Positions 18,801 through 25,646 of a stretch of 64,000 bases of DNA are shown in pieces. The position numbers and the translations under genes were made by a program. Every line of letters begins with the position of its first letter. The stretch's first letter is position 1. The stretch comes from Vibrio sp. SNU_ST1. GTDB taxonomy: Bacteria > Pseudomonadota > Gammaproteobacteria > Enterobacterales > Vibrionaceae. A model generated the notes under the pieces. That model was not told where the DNA came from. It ran no database searches and worked only from the letters and a program-made list of their open reading frames with translations. The stretch lies in assembly GCF_030563405.1 (NCBI RefSeq), contig NZ_CP130749.1, forward strand, positions 1,364,001 through 1,428,000, in the 5' to 3' direction.

Positions 18801-19874
18801 TTCTGCCACAGAGCTTGAATAGGCCAAGGCGACATGCGTCCAATCCTCATCCTCAATCTTCACTTTACTTAACGTGACAGATTTATTTCCAACACCGAAC
18901 GTGACACTATTTTCTTGATCAATACCGGAATAGAACCGACGACCACTATCATCGTCACTACCCATTGTCTGTTGTTCCTGACTTTCAGCGTGTTTAACCC
19001 AGTAAGTCATACTCATCGATTCACTACCTGGAGCAAACCCAGAAATTGCATAACCATTGGTATTTCTTACATCTAACAATCTGCGTTCGGATATAACTTC
19101 CAGTTGCTGTTGCTCATGTTTCTTCGCAATCCAATCAACATAATGCGACCAGTTATCTCCTCGATAGCTATCAACCACCATTGGATCACTGCCAGCTTCA
19201 ACTTCATACGCGTCTTCGATTCCATCAAAATCACTATCTTGTAAGCAAGGAAGTGAGGTCATAATTATTGATTCACCAAAACGCATTTCTTGACTATCTA
19301 AAAGGCCATCATTATCAGAATCGGGGATATGCGAAGACATGCATAGCTTGTCTTCGATGTGATCGGGCAATTGGTCTCGATCACTATCTAGTGCAGAAAA
19401 AGTATAAATTGGACTTTTGGAGTTAACGCCTTTTCCATCATGCGCGACAACGTTCCAATATCTAGAATGGCTATCTGAAATATGAGACAAATCCAACTTT
19501 AGTGAAGTAGCTGTAATACCAGTTTTAAATTGACGTAATTTTCCTGGTTCATCGCCAAACCAAAAATCGTAATAGGAAGCGCCTTTAATTGGTAACCAAG
19601 TAAAAGTAATGGATTGTGACAAGTTTTTTATCGAATAATTATCTGGAGCAGTCAGTGTGATAGGATTAAGGTCTGAAGAAAACTCGCCTTTGCTTATACT
19701 TAGACGATTACCAAGAGCATCAACAGCATAATAGTTAAATTCATTATCGGCTTTTTCATTGATTAATTCTCCACGTAGATTGTATCTATATTCTACTTGA
19801 CTTGCATTAATGTAGAAAAGACCAAGTAAGAGATATAACATCAACGTCTTTAATGAGATATTAATAAAAGTCAC
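12855..19874 (-). CDS. Giant secreted protein: seven thrombospondin-3/LamG modules
   Basis: A 2339-residue exported protein, start GTG at 19874 (start uncertain; ATG at 19841 is an alternative) with signal-like LMLYLLLGLFYINAS. The mature N-terminus begins with one YD-type repeat (YRYNLRGELINEKADNE...) and an FN3-like segment (about 70-160). Then comes a roughly 310-residue unit repeated seven times: a calcium-binding thrombospondin type 3 stretch of about three DxDxDGxxD motifs with two Cys (DSDNDGLLD, DSDFDGIED), a W..Y linker, and a LamG/concanavalin-like beta-sandwich (YWFKP..., LYLNGQL, IDNVQIWDRAL, WVKN...FDLKL). About 23 Asp-rich motifs in all. It is first in the operon with the Rhs lipoprotein (20-bp gap). 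Role in adhesion, glycan binding or toxin display is inference. Confidence 0.88.
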   Translation of the reverse strand: MTFINISLKTLMLYLLLGLFYINASQVEYRYNLRGELINEKADNEFNYYAVDALGNRLSISKGEFSSDLNPITLTAPDNYSIKNLSQSITFTWLPIKGASYYDFWFGDEPGKLRQFKTGITATSLKLDLSHISDSHSRYWNVVAHDGKGVNSKSPIYTFSALDSDRDQLPDHIEDKLCMSSHIPDSDNDGLLDSQEMRFGESIIMTSLPCLQDSDFDGIEDAYEVEAGSDPMVVDSYRGDNWSHYVDWIAKKHEQQQLEVISERRLLDVRNTNGYAISGFAPGSESMSMTYWVKHAESQEQQTMGSDDDSGRRFYSGIDQENSVTFGVGNKSVTLSKVKIEDEDWTHVALAYSSSVAEIYINGQLKHTMRSLAFKEASQYALWIGARHHKRAWQPESVEGVIDNLSVWNVALSQQDVAKSMFSLERVTSNNLLGFYDFNESRGEWVKNRVTNKFDLKLVAGAKLKLEENYIDSDSDGIPDIFESALCSDSHNSDSDADGIPDGEELGIGSSLDVTSNPCNADTDNDGIADGFEYHHSMNPAKNDALKSHLGSKNSYWQKYVSYVEKRDSEVQVIEEDRHFDVTGSNTYAISGLSNNKEDFSFMYWFKPKDKSEQYSGFSGKGWHQTKLGIGTNNAVQGIINTSFYPRRFQQNITIDNWHHFTFVWDSNTYTTQVYLDGNLAYSSRVPTWFNRKEILAIWIGALNDSSQPKYFMNGILDNVQIWTQALEQHQVRRYMTEAPQVNTQGLVASYDFSKSRGDWVMNQVSGRFDLKLTDVTRLKPEDKERDSDGDGLSDAFELGKCLDVYNSDSDEDGILDKNELTPLAPLKSTDPCISDTDNDGIDDKFEQDNGMDPTKHDLDVVLNDKEIANWETYAEESVSRLLDQDKKVQHLDGELNLSNSLGYAVSDIQREKNDDETTLMYWFKPNKQGLDQFSGVQTDTYKGSYIGISGNDKPLVRSNSQKLQSDITIKSDQWLHLAIVISQSTQKFFVNGQLEQIIDKRNENFGSSYTLWFGAVNYKGLDVKHQNGQVDDIQFWNKALAQREIINYMRQRPDSTNENLVAWYDFSNHLGAWVKNRATGKYDLKLVKGAHIIESEQTYDSDRDGLSDEFEATYCTDPEVLDSDGDGLSDGYELNQGFLINGQKFTTNPCSSDTDNDGIDDAFEIDNNMNPTLVDGHLIDAEVNKPNWDRYVEYINRSDEFLSSIEQVAPNVLDIEETKGYAISGYYPKEQPTSIMFWYKPNEDLFVYDKSMSGVSDITNDVILSLGHSMYGPLYWVGSSGSVAHHHDLINNQWNHIALTISDLKSKLYVNGQMVDVSENALKMIGYPFFLGATNIEGLADRHMNGQMDNVMLWQRVLSLEEVRRYMITPPTPQQDSSLQWLYDFNHTRNGWVKNGVTGLYDLKLVQGAKISPEQAILDQDLDGLDDKLELASCLDETQADTDGDGLLDGQEYGVNSQYLTITDPCLWDSDRDNIPDDFELEQNSDPLQSNAGKSSVNHPNLSLWEEYAQHQVEQLSQDDIIESSRSLQLTDNNGYAITNHFSLSHDMTLMFWVKYQPSKEQRSGNMDTHKLGFSYDKVKYGDERSTSYTAAKLNSDEWAHLALVLSNQGKAKLYFNGQLVDEKYPSRADLPNVWATYLGAVNDVGFSKEHMKGLLDNVGIWERSLNATEIYQYMFTAPKASDSNLAAWYDFTHSQGDWVKNKATGRYDLKLTQGAYLVAEPTDEDTDGDGLVNRLELAFCTDGLTADSDGDGVNDGDELSVGKPFILITNPCAPDSDNDGLTDDFERSHGSDGLITDANFDSNGNGISNWDEYRKIQTEQLPETVVEFGALSASKGYAITSFFPENGDSTLMYWFKSTSEESQLSGVSETADQHYYVGIQYAQKKFAWGEDKSSGYSFREAEYSTDDWNHIALVVNDDHIQLYLNGQLTKETIRSWSTISAPFEHALWLGALNKSGMASDFYTGLIDNVQIWDRALSEPELHRFMALHPKEHIEGLIASYDFSSAKGEWVKNHANDQFDLKLVDDIELESHQVNDSDLDTIPDYVEAKMCVDATTNDTDHDGLSDRQELEILVSACDPDIDGDSMFDGFELEEGSALRVRDGNKDSNSDGITNWYSFTDWYKAVKLAQGEQGISISSGALQLDGNKNSHVVTGIYPNSEDKTLMFDIKFNQLKGLLQYVGSDDNNKHRFYIGLNKNGDLSYGVGDESRNNSASLNSEQWYHFTLRYQAPNAQAYIDGQLVGTLSNIRFSGQSTEPITFGGAYPVNAQIDNVQLWNRALTDEELINRRSKVSSGPESSLAMHYDFEFRLGPLIMNKATNKLDALLSAESLLIETPLNP

Positions 19875-20136
19875 GAATAAAACTCAGGTTAGAATAATCA
19901 TTGTTAAATGCTATTTAAAAACCTCACAAAATCCCAATCAATTTAATTTATATAGTTATAACTGTTAATTATAATCGAATCATCAACATTATATTTATCG
20001 AAAGTTAATTACAAATCAAACAGCGAGCAGTAGTTTATTGTTCTTTCTATAGGATAAATCACTAATACCTGACTTAAGCTTCAAAAGTGTTTATAGTCCA
20101 GACATACACTTCAACATCCATAATTGAAAGGCAGTA
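19875..20136. other. AT-rich divergent promoter region
   Basis: 262 bp without coding potential between the LamG giant (minus) and the DUF4144 gene (plus). It is markedly AT-rich, as expected for an H-NS-type silenced accessory promoter. No clear palindromic operator was found by eye. Confidence 0.45.
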
Positions 20137-20460
20137 ATGATCAGTTGGCCATCTTTGGTAAAACTCGACGGTGACGATGAACTTATTTACGTCGCATCCG
20201 AACAAGAATTTCAAGCGGAATGCTCAGAGATGATCTTAGGCGAAGATGATTACCTCATTGATTCTGAAGGCGATAGCTACTCGCTAGAATCAAGATCAAA
20301 TCAACTGTCTCTCGCGAAACAACCTGAGCAGTATTCAGTTGAAAGCGTGACCAACCTGATTCGAAATCACGAGTTCCAGAAGGCTGAAGTGTGCTTGATG
20401 AAGATCCACTTCCTAACTATCGAAGAAGCGATTCAGTCACTCGCCTTTGAGCCTCGTTAA
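20137..20460 (+). CDS. DUF4144-type small protein
   Basis: A 107-residue acidic cytoplasmic protein, matching the small Vibrio DUF4144 family by its opening (MISWPSLVKLDGDDELIYV) and its closing (FLTIEEAIQSLAFEPR). AAAGG lies before the ATG. Function unknown. Its last 41 bp (20422-20462) and its terminator are repeated at 22882-23006, which shows that something was inserted just behind this gene. Confidence 0.8.
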   Translation: MISWPSLVKLDGDDELIYVASEQEFQAECSEMILGEDDYLIDSEGDSYSLESRSNQLSLAKQPEQYSVESVTNLIRNHEFQKAEVCLMKIHFLTIEEAIQSLAFEPR

Positions 20461-20462
20461 TA
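20422..20462 (+). repeat. 41-bp direct repeat, left copy (end of DUF4144 gene)
   Basis: Identical to 22882-22922 except for one base (attcagtcac versus attcaatcac). It covers the last 13 codons and stop of the DUF4144 gene. Together with the similar terminators behind each copy it brackets a 2.46-kb insert. Confidence 0.92.
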
Positions 20463-20480
20463 CGTCCAAACAGAACAAAT

Positions 20481-20515
20481 AGAAACAGCGCCAAATTAGG
20501 CGCTGTTTCTATTTC
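20481..20515. terminator. Terminator of DUF4144 gene
   Basis: Perfect 12-bp stem AGAAACAGCGCC (20481-20492) with GGCGCTGTTTCT (20499-20510), 6-base loop, T-rich tail. A close copy is at 22977-23006. Confidence 0.88.
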
Positions 20516-20624
20516 TTGCCTCGTTATCACAAAGCTGGATTTATCTTCGTTTAGATAACTTCTTTTGAAGTATCCGTGATGATAAAGTTATCGATATACC
20601 CAATAACATTGACCTCATCCTAGG

Positions 20625-20890
20625 TAATGTCCGGGGGTTTAACCGCTTTATCTAAGCCAATTAAGGTGTGAATGAGTATTGTAGGCGAGATAATCCCCTC
20701 TTTTGGCGTACCTACTTGAATTAAGTGGAACTCTACTTTTCTGTATGTACCGAAATTCTAATGACTTCCTAAGGATTACTCTATCCATTGGAGCATGTTT
20801 AAGAAGCCATGAGTGCGAGATGTCATCAAAGCAAGACTTTATATCTTCCTCGAAGATCCATTTCGCCGCGCTCACCGATCAACCCTAGTT
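20625..20890 (-). pseudogene. Group II intron reverse transcriptase fragment
   Basis: Decayed piece of an LtrA-like group II intron reverse transcriptase. One frame reads AAKWIFEEDIKSCFDDISH...WLLKHAPMDRVILRK (family: W-LEGDIKGCFDNISHDWLL...PMDK-LRKWL), then the sense shifts frame to GTPKEGIISPT...GLDKAVKP (family: GTPQGGIISP...LDGLE). About 85 codons of the palm region remain; the YADD region, maturase and ribozyme are absent. A stop lies directly before the first motif and a frameshift in the middle, so it cannot be functional. It sits inside the insert bracketed by the DUF4144 direct repeats. Confidence 0.85.
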
Positions 20891-20902
20891 TAGGAGTTTA
20901 AA

Positions 20903-22741
20903 ATGGCAAATCCTTTAGAACTCAATATCGATTATATTTTAAAACCCAACGGCAGCTTTCAGCCGCCAAGCGCCTGTGACATCGAATTTAAAAGATGGAC
21001 AGGTAATCTTTATATGGCTTTTAAAAGCAATAAGGTAAAAGCGATACCTTACCTGCAGAGAGGTATTGATGCCGTTTATTCTCATCTTGAAGCGATGAAA
21101 TATAGACACCATAAGAAGCTAAGTAGCAGTTATGGTTTTGGTGCCTCAGATGTGACAAATGATCCGGTGTGGATGGTTCTGTGCAGTCAGATTAGAGTAC
21201 ATTTCAAAAAAATAATAAGAGAAGTTCGCCCAAGTAAAACGCCACTGGAAAATATTCGCTTTAAATGTATTAACCGCACTACCTATAATTTTTTGCTACA
21301 GCAGATAAAACTCATTGAATCACTTAGAACAAATATTGTAAGAAACGGTGAGCTAGGACGTATACAGCTTGAAGTGATTGATGCACAACTTGATAGCCTG
21401 AAAAGTTTGTACGATCAGAAAGAGAACATTGATAATAAAGTCTGGCAAATTCTCAATGATCAGAACAAACGCACTGCATACACTACAATCCGCCAAAAAG
21501 GTAAAGGCGTAAAAACCGGTTATGAAGATAAAGCATCTGCAAAAGACGGTGAGCTGAGTACTACAAATACTCTGGATCTTTTTGCTGAAGCCAAAATTGA
21601 AATAAAACGTACTTGGGATTTTAAAAATATAGTCCGTAACCAAGTTTCCGCTAAGGCAACGGGAGGAGGCCGAGTTAAAATAAAAAGTGACTTGCATGCA
21701 AACTTCGGCAGCAACGGCGGTGCGGGTTTTATAAAGGGGCGGGCTGGCGCCCCGGAAGTCGGCATAGCAAGCAATGCCGGTGTTGACCAAAAATTAGGGA
21801 AAATAACCAATTTTTCAAAGGATGAACTTGCAGGACGTAATGGTTTTGCACCAATGCAGTTGATCCCAGGCATAGATATCGGTGTAAACGCTGAACTGGC
21901 GGCAAGGTTTGGTTTAACGCTTGAAGTCACTCATGAACTGAGTATCGGGCAGCTATTTGATCTAAAGAGCGAAGCATCTTTATTTGTCGGTGCGGAAGTT
22001 AAAGCGAAGATAGACGGAGCATTCAACAGCAGCAATATCCTCGGGGCTGATGAATTTATTGTCGGGGCCATCGGTGGTAGTGCTTTTATCGGTGCTAAAG
22101 CTAAGGGGGCGGCCACAGCTACTTTTAAGGCGCGCAGCATTGATGCTGCACGTTTTAAAATTGAAGCAGGGGTAAGTGCCGGCGCTGGAATAAACGCGGG
22201 GGTTGAGGCTGTTGTCCGCGGCGGCGGCGATGTTAAAGTAAGAGCGGCTGCAGGCTTAACAGCAGGTATCGGTACCGATGTAGAGATGGATACTATGGTT
22301 AACCCTCTTCTCCTAAAGGTTTTGCTATGGGACAAATTAGCTATTCATTTAACCTCAAAAGCTTATCAAAAACGTAAAAATGAGAAGTTTGACCGTAGTG
22401 TCAACATGATTGCACTTGATCGCTGTAAGAATAAAGCCCGCACTTATATGATTTTATTAGATCAAAGCTATAAGTTGCTTGCTGAAGAATTATGGCGAAT
22501 TTCAGTTATCACAGACTTTACTGAATCTGACATTGATGGAATGAGGGGGACTCTTCCGAATTTGTTCAGACCACCGGAACTTGAAGCCGCCTATTTAAGC
22601 TCAACGGATAACAGTGACGACGCATTGACCAATGCCCAGCTAGGGGTTGAAATAGCAGCTAATGCACGCTTTAAAGACAGGAAGAAAACAAAAAAACACG
22701 CACAGAAGGGCAGCTTGCTGATCTTAGAACCTCAAGTTTAG
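20903..22741 (+). CDS. Unknown 612-residue protein with Gly/Ala-rich centre
   Basis: I do not recognise this protein. It has no signal peptide. Residues 1-200 are mixed alpha-helical and basic (KNKVKAIPYLQRGIDAVYSHL; FLLQQIKLIESLRTNIV). Residues about 230-460 are rich in Gly, Ala and alternating small/polar residues (GAGFIKGRAGAPEVGIASNAGV; GAGINAGVEAVVRGGGDVK), suggesting beta-strands or a glycine-zipper-like membrane-interacting region. The C-terminus (about 470-612) is helical and ends basic (FKDRKKTKKHAQKG). TAGGAG is well placed before the ATG. It is the only intact gene in the insert behind DUF4144. A toxin or effector role is conceivable but unproven. Confidence 0.75.
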   Translation: MANPLELNIDYILKPNGSFQPPSACDIEFKRWTGNLYMAFKSNKVKAIPYLQRGIDAVYSHLEAMKYRHHKKLSSSYGFGASDVTNDPVWMVLCSQIRVHFKKIIREVRPSKTPLENIRFKCINRTTYNFLLQQIKLIESLRTNIVRNGELGRIQLEVIDAQLDSLKSLYDQKENIDNKVWQILNDQNKRTAYTTIRQKGKGVKTGYEDKASAKDGELSTTNTLDLFAEAKIEIKRTWDFKNIVRNQVSAKATGGGRVKIKSDLHANFGSNGGAGFIKGRAGAPEVGIASNAGVDQKLGKITNFSKDELAGRNGFAPMQLIPGIDIGVNAELAARFGLTLEVTHELSIGQLFDLKSEASLFVGAEVKAKIDGAFNSSNILGADEFIVGAIGGSAFIGAKAKGAATATFKARSIDAARFKIEAGVSAGAGINAGVEAVVRGGGDVKVRAAAGLTAGIGTDVEMDTMVNPLLLKVLLWDKLAIHLTSKAYQKRKNEKFDRSVNMIALDRCKNKARTYMILLDQSYKLLAEELWRISVITDFTESDIDGMRGTLPNLFRPPELEAAYLSSTDNSDDALTNAQLGVEIAANARFKDRKKTKKHAQKGSLLILEPQV

Positions 22742-22803
22742 CCTTCAAAAATTACGCTTCTGTTGCGAATAGTAAATTGGATATTGCCCGAGAGGGTGAG
22801 CTG

Positions 22804-22873
22804 TAGTTATAGCTGTGGTGGTAATTATAGTTATAGTTATAGTTGTAGCGGTAACAGTCGTTGTAACAGTAAC
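22804..22873. repeat. Hexanucleotide-type low-complexity tract
   Basis: Imperfect tandem units of (TA)GTTATA/GTAACAGT type, including three adjacent TATAGT-TATAGT-TATAGT units near 22836-22850. It lies 10 bp before the right-hand direct repeat of the insert. Confidence 0.65.
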
Positions 22874-22881
22874 TGGCGAGA

Positions 22882-22922
22882 GAAGAAGCGATTCAATCAC
22901 TCGCCTTTGAGCCTCGTTAATA
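22882..22922 (+). repeat. 41-bp direct repeat, right copy
   Basis: Copy of 20422-20462 with one mismatch; here it is not part of an open DUF4144 gene. It marks the right end of the inserted block. Confidence 0.92.
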
Positions 22923-22976
22923 TTGGTTATTAATTCGAAACCTAGGTTCATATCAAAACTTCCAAACAGTAAAAAC

Positions 22977-23010
22977 AAAAACAGCGCCAAATCAGGCGCT
23001 GTTTTTCGTT
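22977..23010. terminator. Terminator, copy of that at 20481
   Basis: Stem AAAAACAGCGCC (22977-22988) with GGCGCTGTTTTT (22995-23006). The core GCGCCAAATyAGGCGCTG matches the DUF4144 terminator, so it is likely the original one displaced by the insertion. It can also end the minus-strand Dcu gene. Confidence 0.88.
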
Positions 23011-23051
23011 TCTGATCTCGTTATCGCTTGATTAAGCGATAAAAAGTAAGC

Positions 23052-24380
23052 CTAAGCGATGAAAATCTGTGCGAGAGCGTAGCCTAAGCAACATGCACCG
23101 ACTACACCGATTAAACCAACCGACATGAATGAGTGGTTGAAGTACCACTTACCAATCTTAGTGGTGCCAGAGACATCGAAGTTCACCGTTGCGATGTCTG
23201 ATGGGTAGTTCGGGATGAAGAAGTAGCCGTACACCGCTGGCATCAAGCCGATTAGCAAGGCTGGGTCTAACCCTAGACCGAGGCCAACAGGTAGCATCAT
23301 ACGTGCAGTAGCAGCTTGAGAGTTCACCACAACCGATACGATGAATAGCGCTAGAGCAAACGTCCACGGGTAGTTGGTCACCATTTCCACGATGCCCGAC
23401 TTGAACTGAGGCATTGCGTATTGGAAGTAAGTATCCGACATCCATGCAATACCGAAGATAGCAATCGCTGCCACCATACCCGATTTAAATACCACGCCAT
23501 TTGGCACGTCACGTGGGTCGGTTTTCGTTGCCAGCAAGATGATACCGCCGAAACAGAGCATCATCATTTGGATGATCACCGACATTTTGATTGGCTTGTC
23601 GCCGTCTACGATGGTTCTGATCTCAGGTACCATCGCCACGATAACAATCACCACAATCGACAATAGGAAAATCAAAACCGCATTACGAGCCGAAGTTGGA
23701 AGTACTTCATCCAAAGATGTCGCAGTGGTGCTCTCAATGCGCTTTTTCCACTCAGGATCTTTTAGACGCACTTGGTATTCAGGATCGTCGTTCAGTTCTT
23801 TACCACGTTTCAAGCTATACAGAGAAAGCAAAAGTGTACCGAACAGCGTTGCAGGAACCGTCACCATCAAAATAGAAAGCAGAGTAATAGAGTGTTGGAT
23901 ATCAGAAAGTTGCGCGAGGTAATAGACCACTGCTGCCGAGATTGGAGATGCAGTAATCGCCAGTTGAGACGCAACAGATGCAGCCGCCATTGGGCGTTCA
24001 GGACGAATACCATTCTTTAGCGCAACATCGCCGATGATAGGCATGATGGAGTAAACCGCATGGCCAGTGCCCAATAGGAAAGTCATCGAGTAAGTCACGA
24101 ACGGTGCTATCAAGGTGACGCGTTTCGGGTTCTTTCTTAACACCCTTTCCGCCACTTGCAGCATGTATTTCAAGCCACCAGCAGCTTCAAGAATAGAAGC
24201 ACAGGTAACAACGGCGAGGATGATCAGCATTACGGTGACAGGTGGAGACGTTGGTGGCATCTTGAAGACAAACACCTCGATAACCAAACCAATACCAGAA
24301 ACAACACCTAAGCCAATACCGCCATACCGAGACCCGATATAAAGTACGACTAATAAAAATAGAAACTCAAAATACAACAT
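23052..24380 (-). CDS. Anaerobic C4-dicarboxylate transporter, DcuA/DcuB family
   Basis: Inner-membrane antiporter for fumarate, malate, aspartate and succinate, used in fumarate respiration or dicarboxylate exchange. About 443 residues with 10-12 hydrophobic segments. Family signatures: GGLKYMLQVAERVLRKNPKR, GTGHAVYSIMPIIGDVA, RPERPMAAASVASQLAITASPISAAVVY, NSQAATA, and the C-terminal YPSDIATVNFDVSGTTKIGKWYFNHSF. The ATG at 24380 is favoured over TTG at 24386 because GCAGGG lies 6 bases upstream. It stands alone; the 411-bp leader upstream may hold regulatory sites. DcuA versus DcuB cannot be settled by eye. Confidence 0.93.
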   Translation of the reverse strand: MLYFEFLFLLVVLYIGSRYGGIGLGVVSGIGLVIEVFVFKMPPTSPPVTVMLIILAVVTCASILEAAGGLKYMLQVAERVLRKNPKRVTLIAPFVTYSMTFLLGTGHAVYSIMPIIGDVALKNGIRPERPMAAASVASQLAITASPISAAVVYYLAQLSDIQHSITLLSILMVTVPATLFGTLLLSLYSLKRGKELNDDPEYQVRLKDPEWKKRIESTTATSLDEVLPTSARNAVLIFLLSIVVIVIVAMVPEIRTIVDGDKPIKMSVIIQMMMLCFGGIILLATKTDPRDVPNGVVFKSGMVAAIAIFGIAWMSDTYFQYAMPQFKSGIVEMVTNYPWTFALALFIVSVVVNSQAATARMMLPVGLGLGLDPALLIGLMPAVYGYFFIPNYPSDIATVNFDVSGTTKIGKWYFNHSFMSVGLIGVVGACCLGYALAQIFIA

Positions 24381-24791
24381 AAGCAACCCTGCTAAAAATG
24401 TGGACTAATGATATTTTGTCCCTAAGTTCCGCCATTTACTTATTGCTTGGTCACACTATGATTGCGGACTCTCGCAAATTGTTTTTTCTAAGATTATGGT
24501 CACGCTAACTGAACCGTAAGTTTATGAAATGTAATAGGAAGACAGACTCTAAATCTAAATTTGTTATGTACGATAACCATTATTGTGACTGTTAGATCTG
24601 TATGGCCTATAACGTGCTAGATTCATAACTTAATGATATTATTTCATTCATAATCAATCATATACAAAGCCCTTCAAAAGCATATTTCCGATCTAACTAA
24701 GCATATTCTTACTGAACACTGACTCGCCTATCTCGAGACACTATGTCAAAATACTCGCCCTCACGATGACAACACATAAAGAACCACGGAT
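24381..24791. other. 411-bp gene-free region between Dcu and HAD genes
   Basis: Divergent promoter region, AT-rich. A partial CRP-like half site (TGTGACTGTTAGATCT, near 24592) is the only weak regulatory hint; no convincing FNR box (TTGAT-N4-ATCAA) was found. No open frame of interest. Confidence 0.45.
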
Positions 24792-25451
24792 ATGAATTTT
24801 CAAGCTGCTATTTTTGATATGGATGGACTGTTACTCGACACCGAGCGACTTTGTATGCAGATTTTTGAAGAAGCATGTCACGCGCAAGATGTTCCGTTCT
24901 TGCAAGATGTTTACTTAGGCATCATTGGTTGTAACGCAAAAACCATCGAACAGATTTTTAGAAAGGGCTACGGCGAAGGGTTAGATTACCCGGCGCTGAA
25001 CACCGAATGGCGCACTCGCTACAATGCGGTTGTTAAGCACCAAGCAATCCCAGTTAAAGATGGTGTTATCGAACTACTTGAATGGCTTAAATCAAACGAC
25101 ATTCCAATCGCGGTAGCGACCTCGACTCAGCTTGATATCGCGAAAAAAAAGCTTGAACTGGCTGGCCTAGATTCTTACTTCGCTTCGTTAAGCACAGGCT
25201 GTGAAGTCACCAACGGTAAGCCTCACCCAGAGATCTACTTACTAGCGGCAGAGCGCTTAGGTGTTGAACCTGAAAATTGCCTAGCGTTTGAAGATTCAAA
25301 CAACGGTATTCGCGCATCTATGGCAGCGAACATGATCAGTTTCCAGATCCCAGATTTGGTAGAACCATGTGACGAAGTGAAAGCACTTGGTCACACGATC
25401 AGCCCCTCCCTACATCATGTGTTAGCGCAGCTTCAGCAAGCCGTCGCTTAA
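24792..25451 (+). CDS. HAD-superfamily phosphatase, beta-phosphoglucomutase-like
   Basis: Cytoplasmic Mg-dependent hydrolase or mutase, 219 residues. Motif I FDMDGLLLDTE (nucleophile Asp and acid Asp, residues about 8-18), motif II VATST, motif III Lys in GKPHPEIYLLAAERLG, motif IV FEDSNNGIRAS, all intact. The helical cap between motifs I and II is of the C1 type, as in beta-phosphoglucomutase and YcjU/YfbT-like sugar phosphatases. It ends at a strong terminator. Substrate unknown. Confidence 0.9.
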   Translation: MNFQAAIFDMDGLLLDTERLCMQIFEEACHAQDVPFLQDVYLGIIGCNAKTIEQIFRKGYGEGLDYPALNTEWRTRYNAVVKHQAIPVKDGVIELLEWLKSNDIPIAVATSTQLDIAKKKLELAGLDSYFASLSTGCEVTNGKPHPEIYLLAAERLGVEPENCLAFEDSNNGIRASMAANMISFQIPDLVEPCDEVKALGHTISPSLHHVLAQLQQAVA

Positions 25452-25503
25452 GCTCTAATTTCCGTTGATAATGCTTTAATCAACGTAGAAGAGCCTCTCT
25501 ATT

Positions 25504-25532
25504 AAACCGACTCACTGAGTCGGTTTTTTTGT
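25504..25532 (+). terminator. Terminator of HAD gene
   Basis: Palindrome AAACCGACTCA-C-TGAGTCGGTTT (25504-25526) followed by a T-run. With a realistic loop the stem is 8 bp. Confidence 0.85.
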
Positions 25533-25646
25533 TTATATTCCTTTTATAAAAGATAAAACATCGCGCAAGAAACTGTTACAGTCGATATGAAACGATACTA
25601 ATCGATAAGCAACATTGATAACGTCTACAGATGGAGAAAGGGACGC

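Larger units (their letters stand above)
22742..23051. other. Right edge of insert with low-complexity repeats
   Basis: This stretch holds a short run of TAGTTA-type hexamers (22804-22850), two GTAACAGT motifs (22850-22873), the second 41-bp copy of the DUF4144 3' end and a terminator. A minus-strand open frame here (22745-22990) reads as Thr/Ile low complexity and is not accepted as a gene. Confidence 0.6.

Noticed and set aside
21353..22335. Three minus-strand frames inside the 612-residue gene
   Set aside because: Mirror frames of a Gly/Ala-rich coding strand; no ribosome sites.
22745..22990. Minus-strand open frame reading as Thr/Ile repeats
   Set aside because: It only translates the low-complexity hexamer tract and the copied DUF4144 end; no ribosome site or family.
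24381..24791. FNR or CRP box before the Dcu gene
   Set aside because: Only a partial half-site match; not convincing by eye.
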